From positions 372,001 to 436,000 of the forward strand of contig NC_013037.1 in the NCBI RefSeq assembly GCF_000023125.1: a stretch of DNA of 64,000 nucleotides, written 5' to 3'. The position numbers and the translations under genes are program-made. This DNA is from Dyadobacter fermentans DSM 18053. GTDB taxonomy: Bacteria > Bacteroidota > Bacteroidia > Cytophagales > Spirosomataceae. The notes below the pieces were generated by a model. That model was not told the origin of the DNA, ran no database searches, and saw nothing but the letters and a program-made list of their open reading frames with translations. Every line of letters starts with the position of its first letter. Position 1 is the first letter of the stretch. Positions 1-9,658 of this stretch are shown here, piece after piece.

Positions 1-1
1 A

Positions 2-688
2 AAGCAGCTCACCGTTTCCAAAAGCGAATACAAGCAGTACGGCATCGACCAGCAGGTCGGTGCCGATTCTGCTATAATCCGGTACTATCAGCCTTACAAG
101 GACAAAATGCAGGCGGAAATGAACCGCATCGTCGGCCAAACCGACGTGGCGCTCACCAAGCCTTCCGATCCCGAAACGCTGATGGGCAACTTCTTCGCCG
201 ACGCGATGCTGAGAGAGGGTTTGAAAAAAGACCCCGCCATTCAGTTTACGCTGGCCACCAAAGGCGGCCTGCGCACCACATTCCCCAAGGGCGACATCAC
301 CGTTTCGCACATTTATGAACTCATGCCTTTTGAAAATGAGTTGGTTGTGCTCAAACTATCTGGTGAAAGCGTGCAGCAGGTCATCGATTTTATTGCCAAA
401 AAGGGCGGCCAACCCGTAGCCGGCATCCGGATGAAAATCCGCGACGGCAAAGCGTACGACGTAGCAATCGCCGGCCAGCCTTTTGACCCCAACAAAACTT
501 ACCACCTGCTCACTTACGACTACCTGGCCGATGGCGGCGACGAGCTCGAAAGCCTGCGGCACCCGCTCGAACGCCGGGAGATCAATCAGCGCGTAAGAGA
601 AGCATTGTTTGATTATATCAGCGACCTGACACGTCAGGGCAAAAAAATAACCGCTCAACTCGATGGAAGAATTGTTTCAGATAAATAG
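2..688 (+). CDS. 5'-nucleotidase C-terminal domain protein (5' end outside window)
   Basis: The reading frame is open from the first bases of the window, so the start and probably a signal peptide lie upstream. The visible part matches the C-terminal substrate-binding domain of periplasmic 5'-nucleotidase/UshA-type enzymes: a segment around TDVALTKPSDPETLMGN, the stretch FTLATKGGLRTTFPKGDIT, and the late motif TYHLLTYDYLADGGDE. In family members this domain holds the nucleotide base and is normally fused behind a metallophosphoesterase domain. Here the catalytic domain is the next gene, which starts 26 bases before this one ends, so the two are probably co-translated. Likely role: periplasmic hydrolysis of nucleotides or similar phosphoesters. 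The family is clear; the substrate is not. Confidence 0.88.
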   Translation, partial: KQLTVSKSEYKQYGIDQQVGADSAIIRYYQPYKDKMQAEMNRIVGQTDVALTKPSDPETLMGNFFADAMLREGLKKDPAIQFTLATKGGLRTTFPKGDITVSHIYELMPFENELVVLKLSGESVQQVIDFIAKKGGQPVAGIRMKIRDGKAYDVAIAGQPFDPNKTYHLLTYDYLADGGDELESLRHPLERREINQRVREALFDYISDLTRQGKKITAQLDGRIVSDK

Positions 689-1604
689 GAGGGATTTCCT
701 CAAAAAAAGTGGGTTGGTGGCCGCAGCGTGCGGTTTTGCGCCGCTATCCGCCTTCGCCCGGCGCGATTCAGTAGTACAGCTTACAATTCTCCATACCAAC
801 GACGTACACAGCCGCATCGATCCGTTTCCGATGGACGGCTCGCGCAACCAGGGCCTCGGAGGCGTGGCGCGCAGGGCCGCATTGGTAAAGCAAATCCGCG
901 CCGAGCAGCCCAATGTGCTTTTACTTGATGCCGGAGATATTTTCCAGGGCACGCCTTACTTCAATTTGTACGGCGGCGAGCTGGAATTCTCGATCATGAG
1001 CCAAATGGGCTACGACGCTGCCACCATGGGCAACCACGACTTCGACAATAGCATCGCCGGCTTCGTGAAGCAACTCCCGCACGCCAATTTCCCGTTCCTG
1101 GTGAGTAACTATGATTTCAGCAACACCGAACTGAAGGGGAGGACGCAGCCTTACAAGATATTCAAAAAACAAGGTCTGAAAATCGGCGTTTTCGGGGTTT
1201 GTATTGAATTGGAAGGGTTGGTGAACAAAAAGAATTACCTGGAAACAGTATACCTCGATCCCATTGCCAAAGCGAACGAAATGGCGGCGCTGCTCAAAAA
1301 TGAGCACCATTGCGACCTGGTGATCTGCCTGTCGCACCTAGGCTACAAATACAAGGAAAACAAAGTCTCCGACCAGGTACTCGCCAAATCCACCCGCAAC
1401 ATCGACCTGATCATCGGCGGCCACACGCACACATTTATGAAAGAACCCGAACACATCCCAAACCTCGACGGCAAAATCACGACCATCAACCAAGTAGGTT
1501 TCGCCGGCATTAACCTCGGCCGCCTGGACTACTTCTTCGACCGCGACCGCGGGGAGAGGAAGATGGTATCGGCGGTGTTGCCGGTACGAGAAAACCTGGC
1601 TTAG
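663..1604 (+). CDS. Tat-exported metallophosphoesterase (5'-nucleotidase catalytic domain)
   Basis: A 313-residue protein with a twin-arginine signal (NRRDFLKKSG, residues 8-17) followed by a hydrophobic stretch, so export by Tat is likely. The calcineurin-like metal-binding blocks are all present: TNDVH at 45-49 (Asp47, His49), DAGD at 89-92, GNHDFD at 123-128, a SHLG block, and GGHTHT near residue 252. These bind the two catalytic metal ions of 5'-nucleotidases. The C-terminal substrate domain is missing; it is encoded separately by the overlapping upstream gene. The pair therefore looks like a two-subunit nucleotidase with the domains in reversed gene order. Export of only this half by Tat cannot be judged because the partner's N-terminus is not visible. 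Confidence 0.92.
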   Translation: MEELFQINRRDFLKKSGLVAAACGFAPLSAFARRDSVVQLTILHTNDVHSRIDPFPMDGSRNQGLGGVARRAALVKQIRAEQPNVLLLDAGDIFQGTPYFNLYGGELEFSIMSQMGYDAATMGNHDFDNSIAGFVKQLPHANFPFLVSNYDFSNTELKGRTQPYKIFKKQGLKIGVFGVCIELEGLVNKKNYLETVYLDPIAKANEMAALLKNEHHCDLVICLSHLGYKYKENKVSDQVLAKSTRNIDLIIGGHTHTFMKEPEHIPNLDGKITTINQVGFAGINLGRLDYFFDRDRGERKMVSAVLPVRENLA

Positions 1605-1624
1605 GGCGAATGGGAGGCCCGGCG

Positions 1625-1675
1625 GCTCATTCCCCGTTCCGCGGCAGCTCATTCCCCGTTCCACGGCGGCTCATT
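1625..1675. repeat. 22-bp tandem repeat, about 2.3 copies
   Basis: Units at 1625-1646 and 1647-1668 read GCTCATTCCCCGTTCC(G/A)CGGC(A/G) and are followed by a partial unit. The antiporter stop codon (1671-1673, minus strand) falls in the partial unit. Bases 1651-1679 recur exactly, in inverted orientation, at 8248-8276 inside an octamer repeat cluster. Confidence 0.85.
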
Positions 1676-3284
1676 CAATATGCAAAAACTGCTGCCTCAC
1701 CTTTTCCTCTTCCAGATCCAGCTGGGCGAGGTGTTGGCGGATGATTTCTTCTTCGTAGGTTTCTTTTTTGTTGAATTGATGCAGGATGTGGCGTTTGTGG
1801 TCGAGGAGTTCCTTGTTGATTTCCTGGAAACGGGTGATGTACGCGTGGCCGGCTTCTTCCACTTCCGATTGTTCGACGTGGTCAAGGAAGCCGATGTCGC
1901 TTTCGAGCTTGAATTTCAGGCTTTGCAGTAGTTCGTTGTCATTCACTTCATGCGCAAATTTTGTATTGATCAAATCCAGGGATGCTTTGGCGAGCTTCCG
2001 GCGGATGATCACGTCCTGCTCCTGGGCCGATACCGAGTAGTCTCTTTCTTCCACTTTCAGCAAGCGGACCAGGGGAGGGAGGGTAAGTCCTTGGAAAACA
2101 AGCGTTACCAATATCACCACAAAGGTGATGAACAGAATCATGTTGCGCTGCGGAAACGGCTGGCCGTTTTCAAGCAATAGCGGAATGGATAGCGCCGATG
2201 CCAGCGAAACAACCCCGCGCATGCCTGCCCAGCCGAAAATGAGCGGCATGCGCAGGCCGGGGCTACTGTCGGCGGTGGTGATGAACCGGCTGATGAATAC
2301 CGTGAAAAACGAGGCTCCCACAGTGCTCGCAATGCGGGTCAGGATTACTACCGCGGAGATAATCAGTCCGTATTTGATCGCTTCGCCCATGGAGGCTTCG
2401 CCGAGGCCCTGCACGATCACCGGCAGTTCGAGGCCGATGAGCATGAACACAATCCCGTTCAATACGAACCCAACCGTTGACCAGACATTAATGCCCTGGA
2501 TGCGGCTCAAATGGCTGAGTATGCTATGTTGGTTGCGGGAAAGGAACAGTCCGCCGGTGACGACGGCGATCACGCCCGAATAATGGAATTCTTCCGCGGT
2601 AATGTACATCGCATACGGTGCCACAAAGGTCAAAATGGTGTCGATACTCGGCGTGGTGGGCAGCCAGCGCAGGATGGCGTAGAATATCAGCGCAATGCCC
2701 AGGCCGACGGTGAACCCCATGACGATCACGAAAAAGAAGCTGCCGATCGCGTCGGTGAGTACAAACTGGCCCGATGCCACGGCCGCCAGCGCGAACCGAA
2801 AGACGACCAGGGACGATGCGTCGTTCAGCAAGCTTTCGCCTTCGGCAATGGTAATGACGCGTTTGGGGACCTTTACATTCTGCAAAATGGAAGTTGTGGC
2901 CACGGCGTCGGGCGGAGAAATGATGCCACCCAGCAGGAAGCCCAGCGCAAGCGTGAACCCGGGCACGACCGCCTGCGATACGTAAGCGATCACGCAAGAG
3001 GTGAATATCACGATAATGAATGCAAACGAGCCGATCACGCGCCGCCATTTCCAGAAATCTTTCCAGGATGTCTGCCAGGCGGCTTCGTAGAGCAGCGGAG
3101 GCAGGAATATCAGGAATATCAGCTGCGGATCTATTTCCACCGATGGCAGGCCCGGCACGAGGCTCAATGCAAGCCCGCCCAGCACGAGCACGATCGGGTA
3201 GGCAATTTTGATTCTTTGGGCCAGCATCACCAGCAGCATGATGGCCATCACCAGCGAGAGATAGAGGATAATAGATTCGTGCAT
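1671..3284 (-). CDS. Na+/H+ antiporter, CPA1 (NhaP-like) family
   Basis: A 537-residue protein with about twelve hydrophobic segments over residues 1-410 and a long charged, probably helical cytoplasmic tail (about 415-537, rich in Glu, Lys and Gln). The region GGIISPPDAVATTSIL carries the family's ion-binding PPDAVATT signature, and AEGESLLNDASSLVVFR gives the second conserved block with the NDA motif. Members exchange cytoplasmic Na+ (some K+) for protons across the inner membrane and serve pH and salt homeostasis. It lies 21 bp downstream of the cytochrome P450 gene on the same strand and may be co-transcribed with it, though no functional link is evident. Its last codons and stop lie in a repetitive element. 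Ion selectivity cannot be read from the sequence. Confidence 0.93.
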   Translation of the reverse strand: MHESIILYLSLVMAIMLLVMLAQRIKIAYPIVLVLGGLALSLVPGLPSVEIDPQLIFLIFLPPLLYEAAWQTSWKDFWKWRRVIGSFAFIIVIFTSCVIAYVSQAVVPGFTLALGFLLGGIISPPDAVATTSILQNVKVPKRVITIAEGESLLNDASSLVVFRFALAAVASGQFVLTDAIGSFFFVIVMGFTVGLGIALIFYAILRWLPTTPSIDTILTFVAPYAMYITAEEFHYSGVIAVVTGGLFLSRNQHSILSHLSRIQGINVWSTVGFVLNGIVFMLIGLELPVIVQGLGEASMGEAIKYGLIISAVVILTRIASTVGASFFTVFISRFITTADSSPGLRMPLIFGWAGMRGVVSLASALSIPLLLENGQPFPQRNMILFITFVVILVTLVFQGLTLPPLVRLLKVEERDYSVSAQEQDVIIRRKLAKASLDLINTKFAHEVNDNELLQSLKFKLESDIGFLDHVEQSEVEEAGHAYITRFQEINKELLDHKRHILHQFNKKETYEEEIIRQHLAQLDLEEEKVRQQFLHIE

Positions 3285-3305
3285 GGGAGCTCGTTCGGTA
3301 TCGGC

Positions 3306-4631
3306 TTATCGGATGTTTAGTTTAATTCCATTCGTGGATTTTAGTACAATCTGCGGGTGCATTCCCACGCTGTAACCGGGCTCGCGCACAAAATCGAAGC
3401 GTTTCACGAGCGCTGCCAGCACAAGCTGCATTTCCATTAATGCGAACTGCTGGCCAATGCAGATCCGCGGCCCGGCGCCAAATGGCAGATAATTGAATTT
3501 CGCCCGGTTTTTGACGGCTTCCGGCTGAAAACGCTCCGGATCGAATGCCGCAGGATTGTGCCAAAGGTTGGGATTACGGTGCAGTTCGAAGATCGACATG
3601 AATACCGAACTGCCCCTCGGCACCGGGTAATCTTCGATCTTCTGATCGACCGTGCTTTCGCGCGTCATCGTCCACGCAGGCGGGTACAGGCGAAGGCCTT
3701 CTTCCACAACCTGGCGCGTGTAGGGCATTTGTATGAGCTGTTCGAAGCTTGGGACGGTTTCGAAAATGCTGCTTTCCTGCCGGATGCGCGCCACGATTTC
3801 CGGCTGGGCCGAGAGTTCCCAAAGCAGCCAGCTGAGCCCGGTCGCGGACGTTTCATGTCCGGCCGCGAACATGGTGATGGCCTCGTCGCGGATTTGTTCG
3901 TCGGTCATTTGTTCGCCTGTTTCTTCGTCGGTGCTGTCGAGCAGGAGTTGGAGCAGGTCGTTGGGCGTTTCGCCGGATAGGCGGCGTTTCCGGATAAAGT
4001 CATAGACGAGGCTGTTGAAATAGGCCAGATCTGATTTAAATCGGCGGTCTTCGCCGTTGATGGCCATCAGCGGGAGGCGGTACGGTTTGCGCACCCGCGT
4101 GACCAGGTAAGTCTGCGTGCGGCTTACCTGGTTGTAAATCTGCTCTTTATCTTCGGTATTCATATTGCCGAACAGCGTTTTGAGCGCGATGTCGGACGTA
4201 ATGCCCATCATTTTGGCATCCACATCCACCGGCGCTTTGCCGCGGAACTGCTCCATTTCATCCAGGAATGCGGCAGTGAGCCCGCCCATGGTGACGAACA
4301 GTTCCTGCAAACGTTCCCGGTGGAACGCGGGTTGTACCAGTCTTCTTTGTCTTAACCAAAAATCCCCATCACTGATCACCAGCCCGTTGCCGAGCACCGG
4401 GCGGAGCATTTTCACAGAATTACCTTTTTTGAAATTCTTGTGATGCTGTTGAAGCACGTGCCGGAAAAACGCCGGGTCGCGGGTGACGATGAACTCCCTG
4501 AACAATTTGATTTTGAACGTATCACCGCATTCGTCGAAACCCTGCCGCAGGAACCGCAGCGGATCGCGCGCGAAACGAATCGGGCTCACGAGGGGAACAG
4601 AACTGATTTTAAATTCGGGAATGGCTTGCAT
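3306..4631 (-). CDS. Cytochrome P450
   Basis: A 441-residue soluble P450 with all hallmark motifs: I-helix oxygen-activation motif AAGHETSAT (256-264), K-helix ExxR as EGLR (311-314), the PERF block (365-368), and the heme loop FGAGPRICIG (384-393) with Cys391 as the thiolate ligand. There is no N-terminal membrane anchor, as usual for bacterial enzymes. The AGHETSAT motif and the overall pattern resemble bacterial relatives of the CYP4/CYP102 group that hydroxylate fatty acids or terpenoids, but the substrate is unknown. No ferredoxin or ferredoxin-reductase gene is adjacent, so its electron donors must be encoded elsewhere. The antiporter follows 21 bp downstream. Confidence 0.96.
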   Translation of the reverse strand: MQAIPEFKISSVPLVSPIRFARDPLRFLRQGFDECGDTFKIKLFREFIVTRDPAFFRHVLQQHHKNFKKGNSVKMLRPVLGNGLVISDGDFWLRQRRLVQPAFHRERLQELFVTMGGLTAAFLDEMEQFRGKAPVDVDAKMMGITSDIALKTLFGNMNTEDKEQIYNQVSRTQTYLVTRVRKPYRLPLMAINGEDRRFKSDLAYFNSLVYDFIRKRRLSGETPNDLLQLLLDSTDEETGEQMTDEQIRDEAITMFAAGHETSATGLSWLLWELSAQPEIVARIRQESSIFETVPSFEQLIQMPYTRQVVEEGLRLYPPAWTMTRESTVDQKIEDYPVPRGSSVFMSIFELHRNPNLWHNPAAFDPERFQPEAVKNRAKFNYLPFGAGPRICIGQQFALMEMQLVLAALVKRFDFVREPGYSVGMHPQIVLKSTNGIKLNIR

Positions 4632-4718
4632 GGCGGTTCTTTGAAGGGAATCAATGCAAGTAAGCTATTCGGAAGTAATTAGAAGGTGGTAAGGCCAAAA
4701 ATAATGTTACCGGGCATT

Positions 4719-4750
4719 AAAAAGGCCGCATTTCAAGGCGAAATGCGGCC
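4719..4750 (-). terminator. Rho-independent terminator of dps
   Basis: A perfect 11-bp stem GGCCGCATTTC / GAAATGCGGCC (4724-4734 and 4740-4750) closes a 5-nt loop. On the minus strand it is followed by five T residues (4723-4719). It starts 22 bp past the dps stop codon. Confidence 0.85.
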
Positions 4751-4771
4751 GCTCGTGTGCATAGGTTTCGT

Positions 4772-5275
4772 TTATTTCTTTCCGGCAAACGAGCGCAGCA
4801 TCCAGGTGTTTTTTTCCTTGAACTGCATGAAACGGTTCACCATGTCGTTGGTACCGTCGTCGCTCGCTTCGTCGGTGGCGGTAAGCAGCTCGCGTTCTAG
4901 GCTGATGAGCTTGCTGAAATCGTCGAGAATGGCTTCCACCATGTCCAGGTCTTTCATCCCGATGGTATTGATTTCCTTGATCTCCGATTCGCTGATATAG
5001 TCTGCAAAACGGCTGTGCGGCGGCTTGCCGAGTGTGAGCACGCGTTCGGCAATTTCGTCGATCGTTTCCTGCGCATTGGTGTACAATTCCTCAAATTTGG
5101 CGTGCAGCGTAAAAAAGTTTTGCCCCTTGATGTTCCAGTGGCATCCCCTGAGTTTTTGGTAATGAATGTGATAGTTGGCAAGGTAGTCATTGAGCAGATC
5201 CACAACGGGTTTCACGTCGGTCTCGCTCAGACTGATAGCTTTGGCGTCCATAACAGGTAAGGTTGGAGTTGACAT
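4772..5275 (-). CDS. dps: Dps-family DNA-binding/ferroxidase protein
   Basis: Counted from the ATG at 5275 the protein is 167 residues, a typical Dps size; ATG 5296 or TTG 5299 would add seven or eight residues with no family support. The inter-subunit ferroxidase site is intact: His46 in CHWNIKG, His58 in TLHAKFEE, and Asp73 and Glu77 in ETIDEIAER. Dps forms a hollow 12-mer that oxidises Fe(II) with hydrogen peroxide, stores iron and protects DNA under starvation and oxidative stress. The short N-terminus has few lysines, so DNA binding through a basic tail is not obvious. It is a single-gene unit with its own terminator and is divergent from the SYLF gene. Confidence 0.96.
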   Translation of the reverse strand: MSTPTLPVMDAKAISLSETDVKPVVDLLNDYLANYHIHYQKLRGCHWNIKGQNFFTLHAKFEELYTNAQETIDEIAERVLTLGKPPHSRFADYISESEIKEINTIGMKDLDMVEAILDDFSKLISLERELLTATDEASDDGTNDMVNRFMQFKEKNTWMLRSFAGKK

Positions 5276-5458
5276 TATTTCATGTAAAACTGTCATCAAA
5301 ATCGTACCAACTAATCAGAAACTGCGCATTGCTGCGTTAAATGAGGCAGATCGCGCCGCGAGATGCCGAAAGCCGGGCTGCTGTTGTAGAAAAGGGTTTC
5401 CGGGCGCAGCAGGCACGATCCTTGAAGCATCATTTTTATACCCACAATCCCAAAAGTT

Positions 5459-6136
5459 ATGTTCCTCAACAAATTGAAATCCATGAAAATGCAAGCCCTC
5501 CTGCTCGTAGGACTAGCCATTTCGGCGCCGTCATTCGCGCAGAACAAAGAAGAAGATAAGATCAAAGCCGCTACGGCGGTACTGAGCGATTTCAACGGAA
5601 TGCAAATCCCTGCCCCGCTGCTCGAAGCCTCGAAAGGCATTATCATCATCCCGCGAATGATCAATGGCGGCCTGATCGTCGGCGGCAAGCACGGCAAAGG
5701 GCTCGCGATGATCAAGCGAGAGGATGGCAAATGGAGCGATCCCGTGTTTGTTACCCTCACGGGCGGCAGTGTAGGCGCGCAAATCGGCGTGCAGGCAGTG
5801 GATCTGGTGTTGATATTTAAAAGCGATAAGACGCTTATGAATATCGAAAAGGGCGATTACACGCTAGGCGGCGACGTGTCCGTTGCTGCCGGGCCGGTGA
5901 GCAAGAACGCCTCCGCCACCACCGACTACAAACTCGAAGCCGAGGTATATTCGTATTCCCGCGCCAAGGGACTTTTCGCAGGTGTAACCGTGAACGGCGC
6001 CATGCTGGACGTGGACGTACGCGCCAACACCGGACTTTACGGCAGCAAATCCACCGTTAAATCCATCTTCACAGAGTCCAATATCTCATCCGAGGCCGTA
6101 GACAACCTGCGCGAAGCACTGGATGACTTCAACTGA
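5459..6136 (+). CDS. SYLF (Ysc84-type) lipid-binding domain protein, exported
   Basis: A 225-residue protein with a Sec signal peptide (LLLVGLAISAPSFAQ, probable cleavage after AQ near residue 28). The rest is a SYLF domain: the glycine-rich strand GGLIVGGKHGKGLAM, the SVGAQIGVQAVDLVLIF block and the closing YSYSRAKGLFAGVTVNG, which is diagnostic of the family. SYLF proteins bind anionic lipids, and bacterial ones are usually periplasmic or lipoproteins of unclear function. A second in-frame ATG at 5483 would also give a working signal peptide. It is followed after 8 bp by the KTSC gene, so the two are probably one transcript. Confidence 0.9.
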   Translation: MFLNKLKSMKMQALLLVGLAISAPSFAQNKEEDKIKAATAVLSDFNGMQIPAPLLEASKGIIIIPRMINGGLIVGGKHGKGLAMIKREDGKWSDPVFVTLTGGSVGAQIGVQAVDLVLIFKSDKTLMNIEKGDYTLGGDVSVAAGPVSKNASATTDYKLEAEVYSYSRAKGLFAGVTVNGAMLDVDVRANTGLYGSKSTVKSIFTESNISSEAVDNLREALDDFN

Positions 6137-6144
6137 CACGCATT

Positions 6145-6345
6145 ATGCCATCCACAGTCGTTGAAAGGATGATCTACAACGAGGAAAAGCAGACATTACG
6201 CATCGTATATGTCTCAGGAATGGTGTACGACTACAAAAACGTCCCCTGGGAAGTATACCAAGCCATGAAAACCTCCGGCTCGAAGGGAACGTTTTTGAAT
6301 AAGCATATTAAGGGGAATTTTGAGTTTGAGAAGGTGAATGATTGA
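6145..6345 (+). CDS. KTSC domain protein
   Basis: A 66-residue protein made of one KTSC domain: it opens with a V-E-R-M-x-Y strand, contains the YDYKNVPWEVYQAM block found across the family (YxYxxVP..Y..L), and has SGSKGTFLNKHIKGNFEF where the name-giving Lys-Thr-Ser-Cys-like segment lies. The function of KTSC domains is unknown; some are fused to lysyl-tRNA synthetase. The last codons (Val-Asn-Asp-stop) are written by the first unit of the octamer repeat that follows, so the C-terminus appears to have been set by the repeat. It is cotranscribed with the SYLF gene by spacing. Confidence 0.85.
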   Translation: MPSTVVERMIYNEEKQTLRIVYVSGMVYDYKNVPWEVYQAMKTSGSKGTFLNKHIKGNFEFEKVND

Positions 6346-6430
6346 ATGATTGAATGATTGAATGATTGAATGATTGAATGATTGAATGATTGAATGATGC
6401 CCTATTCAGTCATTCAATCATTCAATCATT
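6336..6430. repeat. Octamer repeat hairpin (TTGAATGA)n, copy 1
   Basis: About eight near-perfect units of GAATGATT (6336-6397) are followed by a short spacer and by complementary TCATTCAA units (about 6406-6430), which together can fold into a long hairpin. It lies between two convergent genes (KTSC and GMC oxidoreductase), where it could act as a bidirectional terminator. Confidence 0.9.
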
Positions 6431-6441
6431 TAAAATTCTAC

Positions 6442-8154
6442 CTATATGTTCCCCCTCCGCATCTCGCCAACCGCATAATCCGCTGCCCTCGCCGTGAGCG
6501 CCATGTAGGTGAGCGATGGGTTTTGTGTTGCGGTGGAGGTCATGCAGGCGCCGTCGGTGACGAAAACATTCGGGACGTCGTGCATTTGATTCCACTTGTT
6601 GAGTACCGATGTTTTGGCGTCTTTGCCCATTCTGGCGCCGCCCATTTCGTGGTTTTCGCTGCCGGGGTTGCGCAGGGTGTCGGCGGTTTTGATGTTTTTA
6701 AATCCGGCTTTGTCGAGCATTTCGCTGAGCTCGGTGTAAAAGTCCTTCACCATCTTCATGTCGTTGTCGTCGAACGATACGTTCATTCGGAGCTGCGGAA
6801 TGCCCCAATCATCTTTCAGGCTATCGTGCAGCGCTACGAAATTGGTTTCTTTCATTAACACTTCACCCATCATTTGCGCGCCGATCGACCAGCCGCTGGT
6901 GTCGGGGGCAAAGAGGCTGGCTTTCAGCGATTCGCCGAGGCCTTCATTGGCGTTTCCGGATTTGGAAGCTGAAAACGAAGTTGCATAGCCGCGCAGAAAG
7001 TCGGTTTCCTGCTTGAAAACGTTGCGAAAACGGGGGATATAGGCACCGTTCGGTCGGCGTCCGTCGGTCGTGCGGTCGTGGTAACCGTCAAAATCTGCGG
7101 TTACGCGGCCGCGGTAGTTGTGGAAGCCGATGAATTTGCCGAGCGTTCCACTGTCGTTTCCCAGGCCATTGGGGAAGCGGTGCGATTTGGAATTAAGTAA
7201 AATCAGGTTAGAGTTGATAGCTGATGCGTTAATGAAGATGATTTTGGCATAAAACTCGGTCATCTGCTTCGTTTGCGCATCTACCACGCGCACGCCGGTC
7301 GCGCGTTTCTTTTGCTCATCGTAAATCACCGAATGCACCACTGAATGTGGTCTTAACGTGAGATTACCCGTTTTTTCGGCCCACGGCAATGTTGCAGCGT
7401 TGGTACTGAAATACCCGCCGAACGGACAGCCGCGCTGACACATGTTGCGGTGCTGGCATTTGGCGCGGCCCTGCTGCGTGTGGATCGGTTGCGGATCGGT
7501 AATATGCGCAGCCCGACCGATGATAACCGGGCGCGTTCCCTTGTAGTTCTTGGCCGTTTGGTCGCTGAAATGCTTTTCCACGCAGCTCATTTCGTGCGGC
7601 GGCAAAAACTCGCCGTCGGGAAGCTGCGGCAGGCCGTCCTTGTTGCCCGAAATGCCCGCAAACTTCTCTACGTAGCTGTACCACGGCGCGATGTCCTTGT
7701 AGCGGATGGGCCAGTCGGTGGCGAAGCCGTCGCGCGCCGGGCCGTCGAAATCGTATTCCGACCATCGCTGCGTTTGCCGCGCCCATAGCAGCGAGCGGCC
7801 GCCTACCTGGTAACCGCGCATCCAGCTGAACGGCTGGTCCTGCACATAGGGATGCTCGTAGTCCTTCACGACGAAATGCATGGCATCTTCGCGGAAAATG
7901 TAATGCTTGCTTGCCATCGGACTCGCCTCCCGGGCCGCCAGCGGAGGCAGGCCGCGGTGCTCAAATTCCCAGGGCATCATGTTAGTGGTAGGGTAGTCGA
8001 CGAGATGCTTCACATCGCGTCCCCGTTCGAGAACGAGCGTTTTGAGGCCTTTTTCGGTAAGTTCTTTGGCCGCCCACCCGCCGCTGATCCCCGTCCCGAC
8101 AACGATCGCGTCAAATGTTTGTGCCTTTATGGCGTCTATGTTGAAATAGCTCAT
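6442..8154 (-). CDS. GMC-family FAD-dependent oxidoreductase
   Basis: A 570-residue flavoprotein. The N-terminal dinucleotide fold is seen at AIVVGTGISGGWAAKEL (GTGISG, 20-25) ending in the acidic LVLERG strand. A cysteine-rich stretch CQHRNMCQRGCPFGG in the middle and the C-terminal block FVTDGACMTSTATQNPSLT are typical of the gluconate-dehydrogenase-like branch of the glucose-methanol-choline family. These oxidise sugar or polyol hydroxyls and often pass electrons to a cytochrome c or quinone partner. The usual small partner (gluconate 2-dehydrogenase subunit 3) is not next to it here. No signal peptide is visible; related proteins can be exported together with a Tat-bearing partner. The gene is enclosed on both sides by octamer repeats. 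The substrate is unknown. Confidence 0.9.
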   Translation of the reverse strand: MSYFNIDAIKAQTFDAIVVGTGISGGWAAKELTEKGLKTLVLERGRDVKHLVDYPTTNMMPWEFEHRGLPPLAAREASPMASKHYIFREDAMHFVVKDYEHPYVQDQPFSWMRGYQVGGRSLLWARQTQRWSEYDFDGPARDGFATDWPIRYKDIAPWYSYVEKFAGISGNKDGLPQLPDGEFLPPHEMSCVEKHFSDQTAKNYKGTRPVIIGRAAHITDPQPIHTQQGRAKCQHRNMCQRGCPFGGYFSTNAATLPWAEKTGNLTLRPHSVVHSVIYDEQKKRATGVRVVDAQTKQMTEFYAKIIFINASAINSNLILLNSKSHRFPNGLGNDSGTLGKFIGFHNYRGRVTADFDGYHDRTTDGRRPNGAYIPRFRNVFKQETDFLRGYATSFSASKSGNANEGLGESLKASLFAPDTSGWSIGAQMMGEVLMKETNFVALHDSLKDDWGIPQLRMNVSFDDNDMKMVKDFYTELSEMLDKAGFKNIKTADTLRNPGSENHEMGGARMGKDAKTSVLNKWNQMHDVPNVFVTDGACMTSTATQNPSLTYMALTARAADYAVGEMRRGNI

Positions 8155-8163
8155 GGGTTAAGG

Positions 8164-9607
<1,444 letters not shown>

Positions 9608-9658
9608 TCATATTTCAAAAACAAAGACGATGAAACGCGCGGGATACTCTACCATGCG

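Noticed and set aside
6336..6430. CRISPR-like array from the regular repeats
   Set aside because: Units are 8 bp with no unique spacers, and no cas gene is present. It is a tandem repeat, not a CRISPR.
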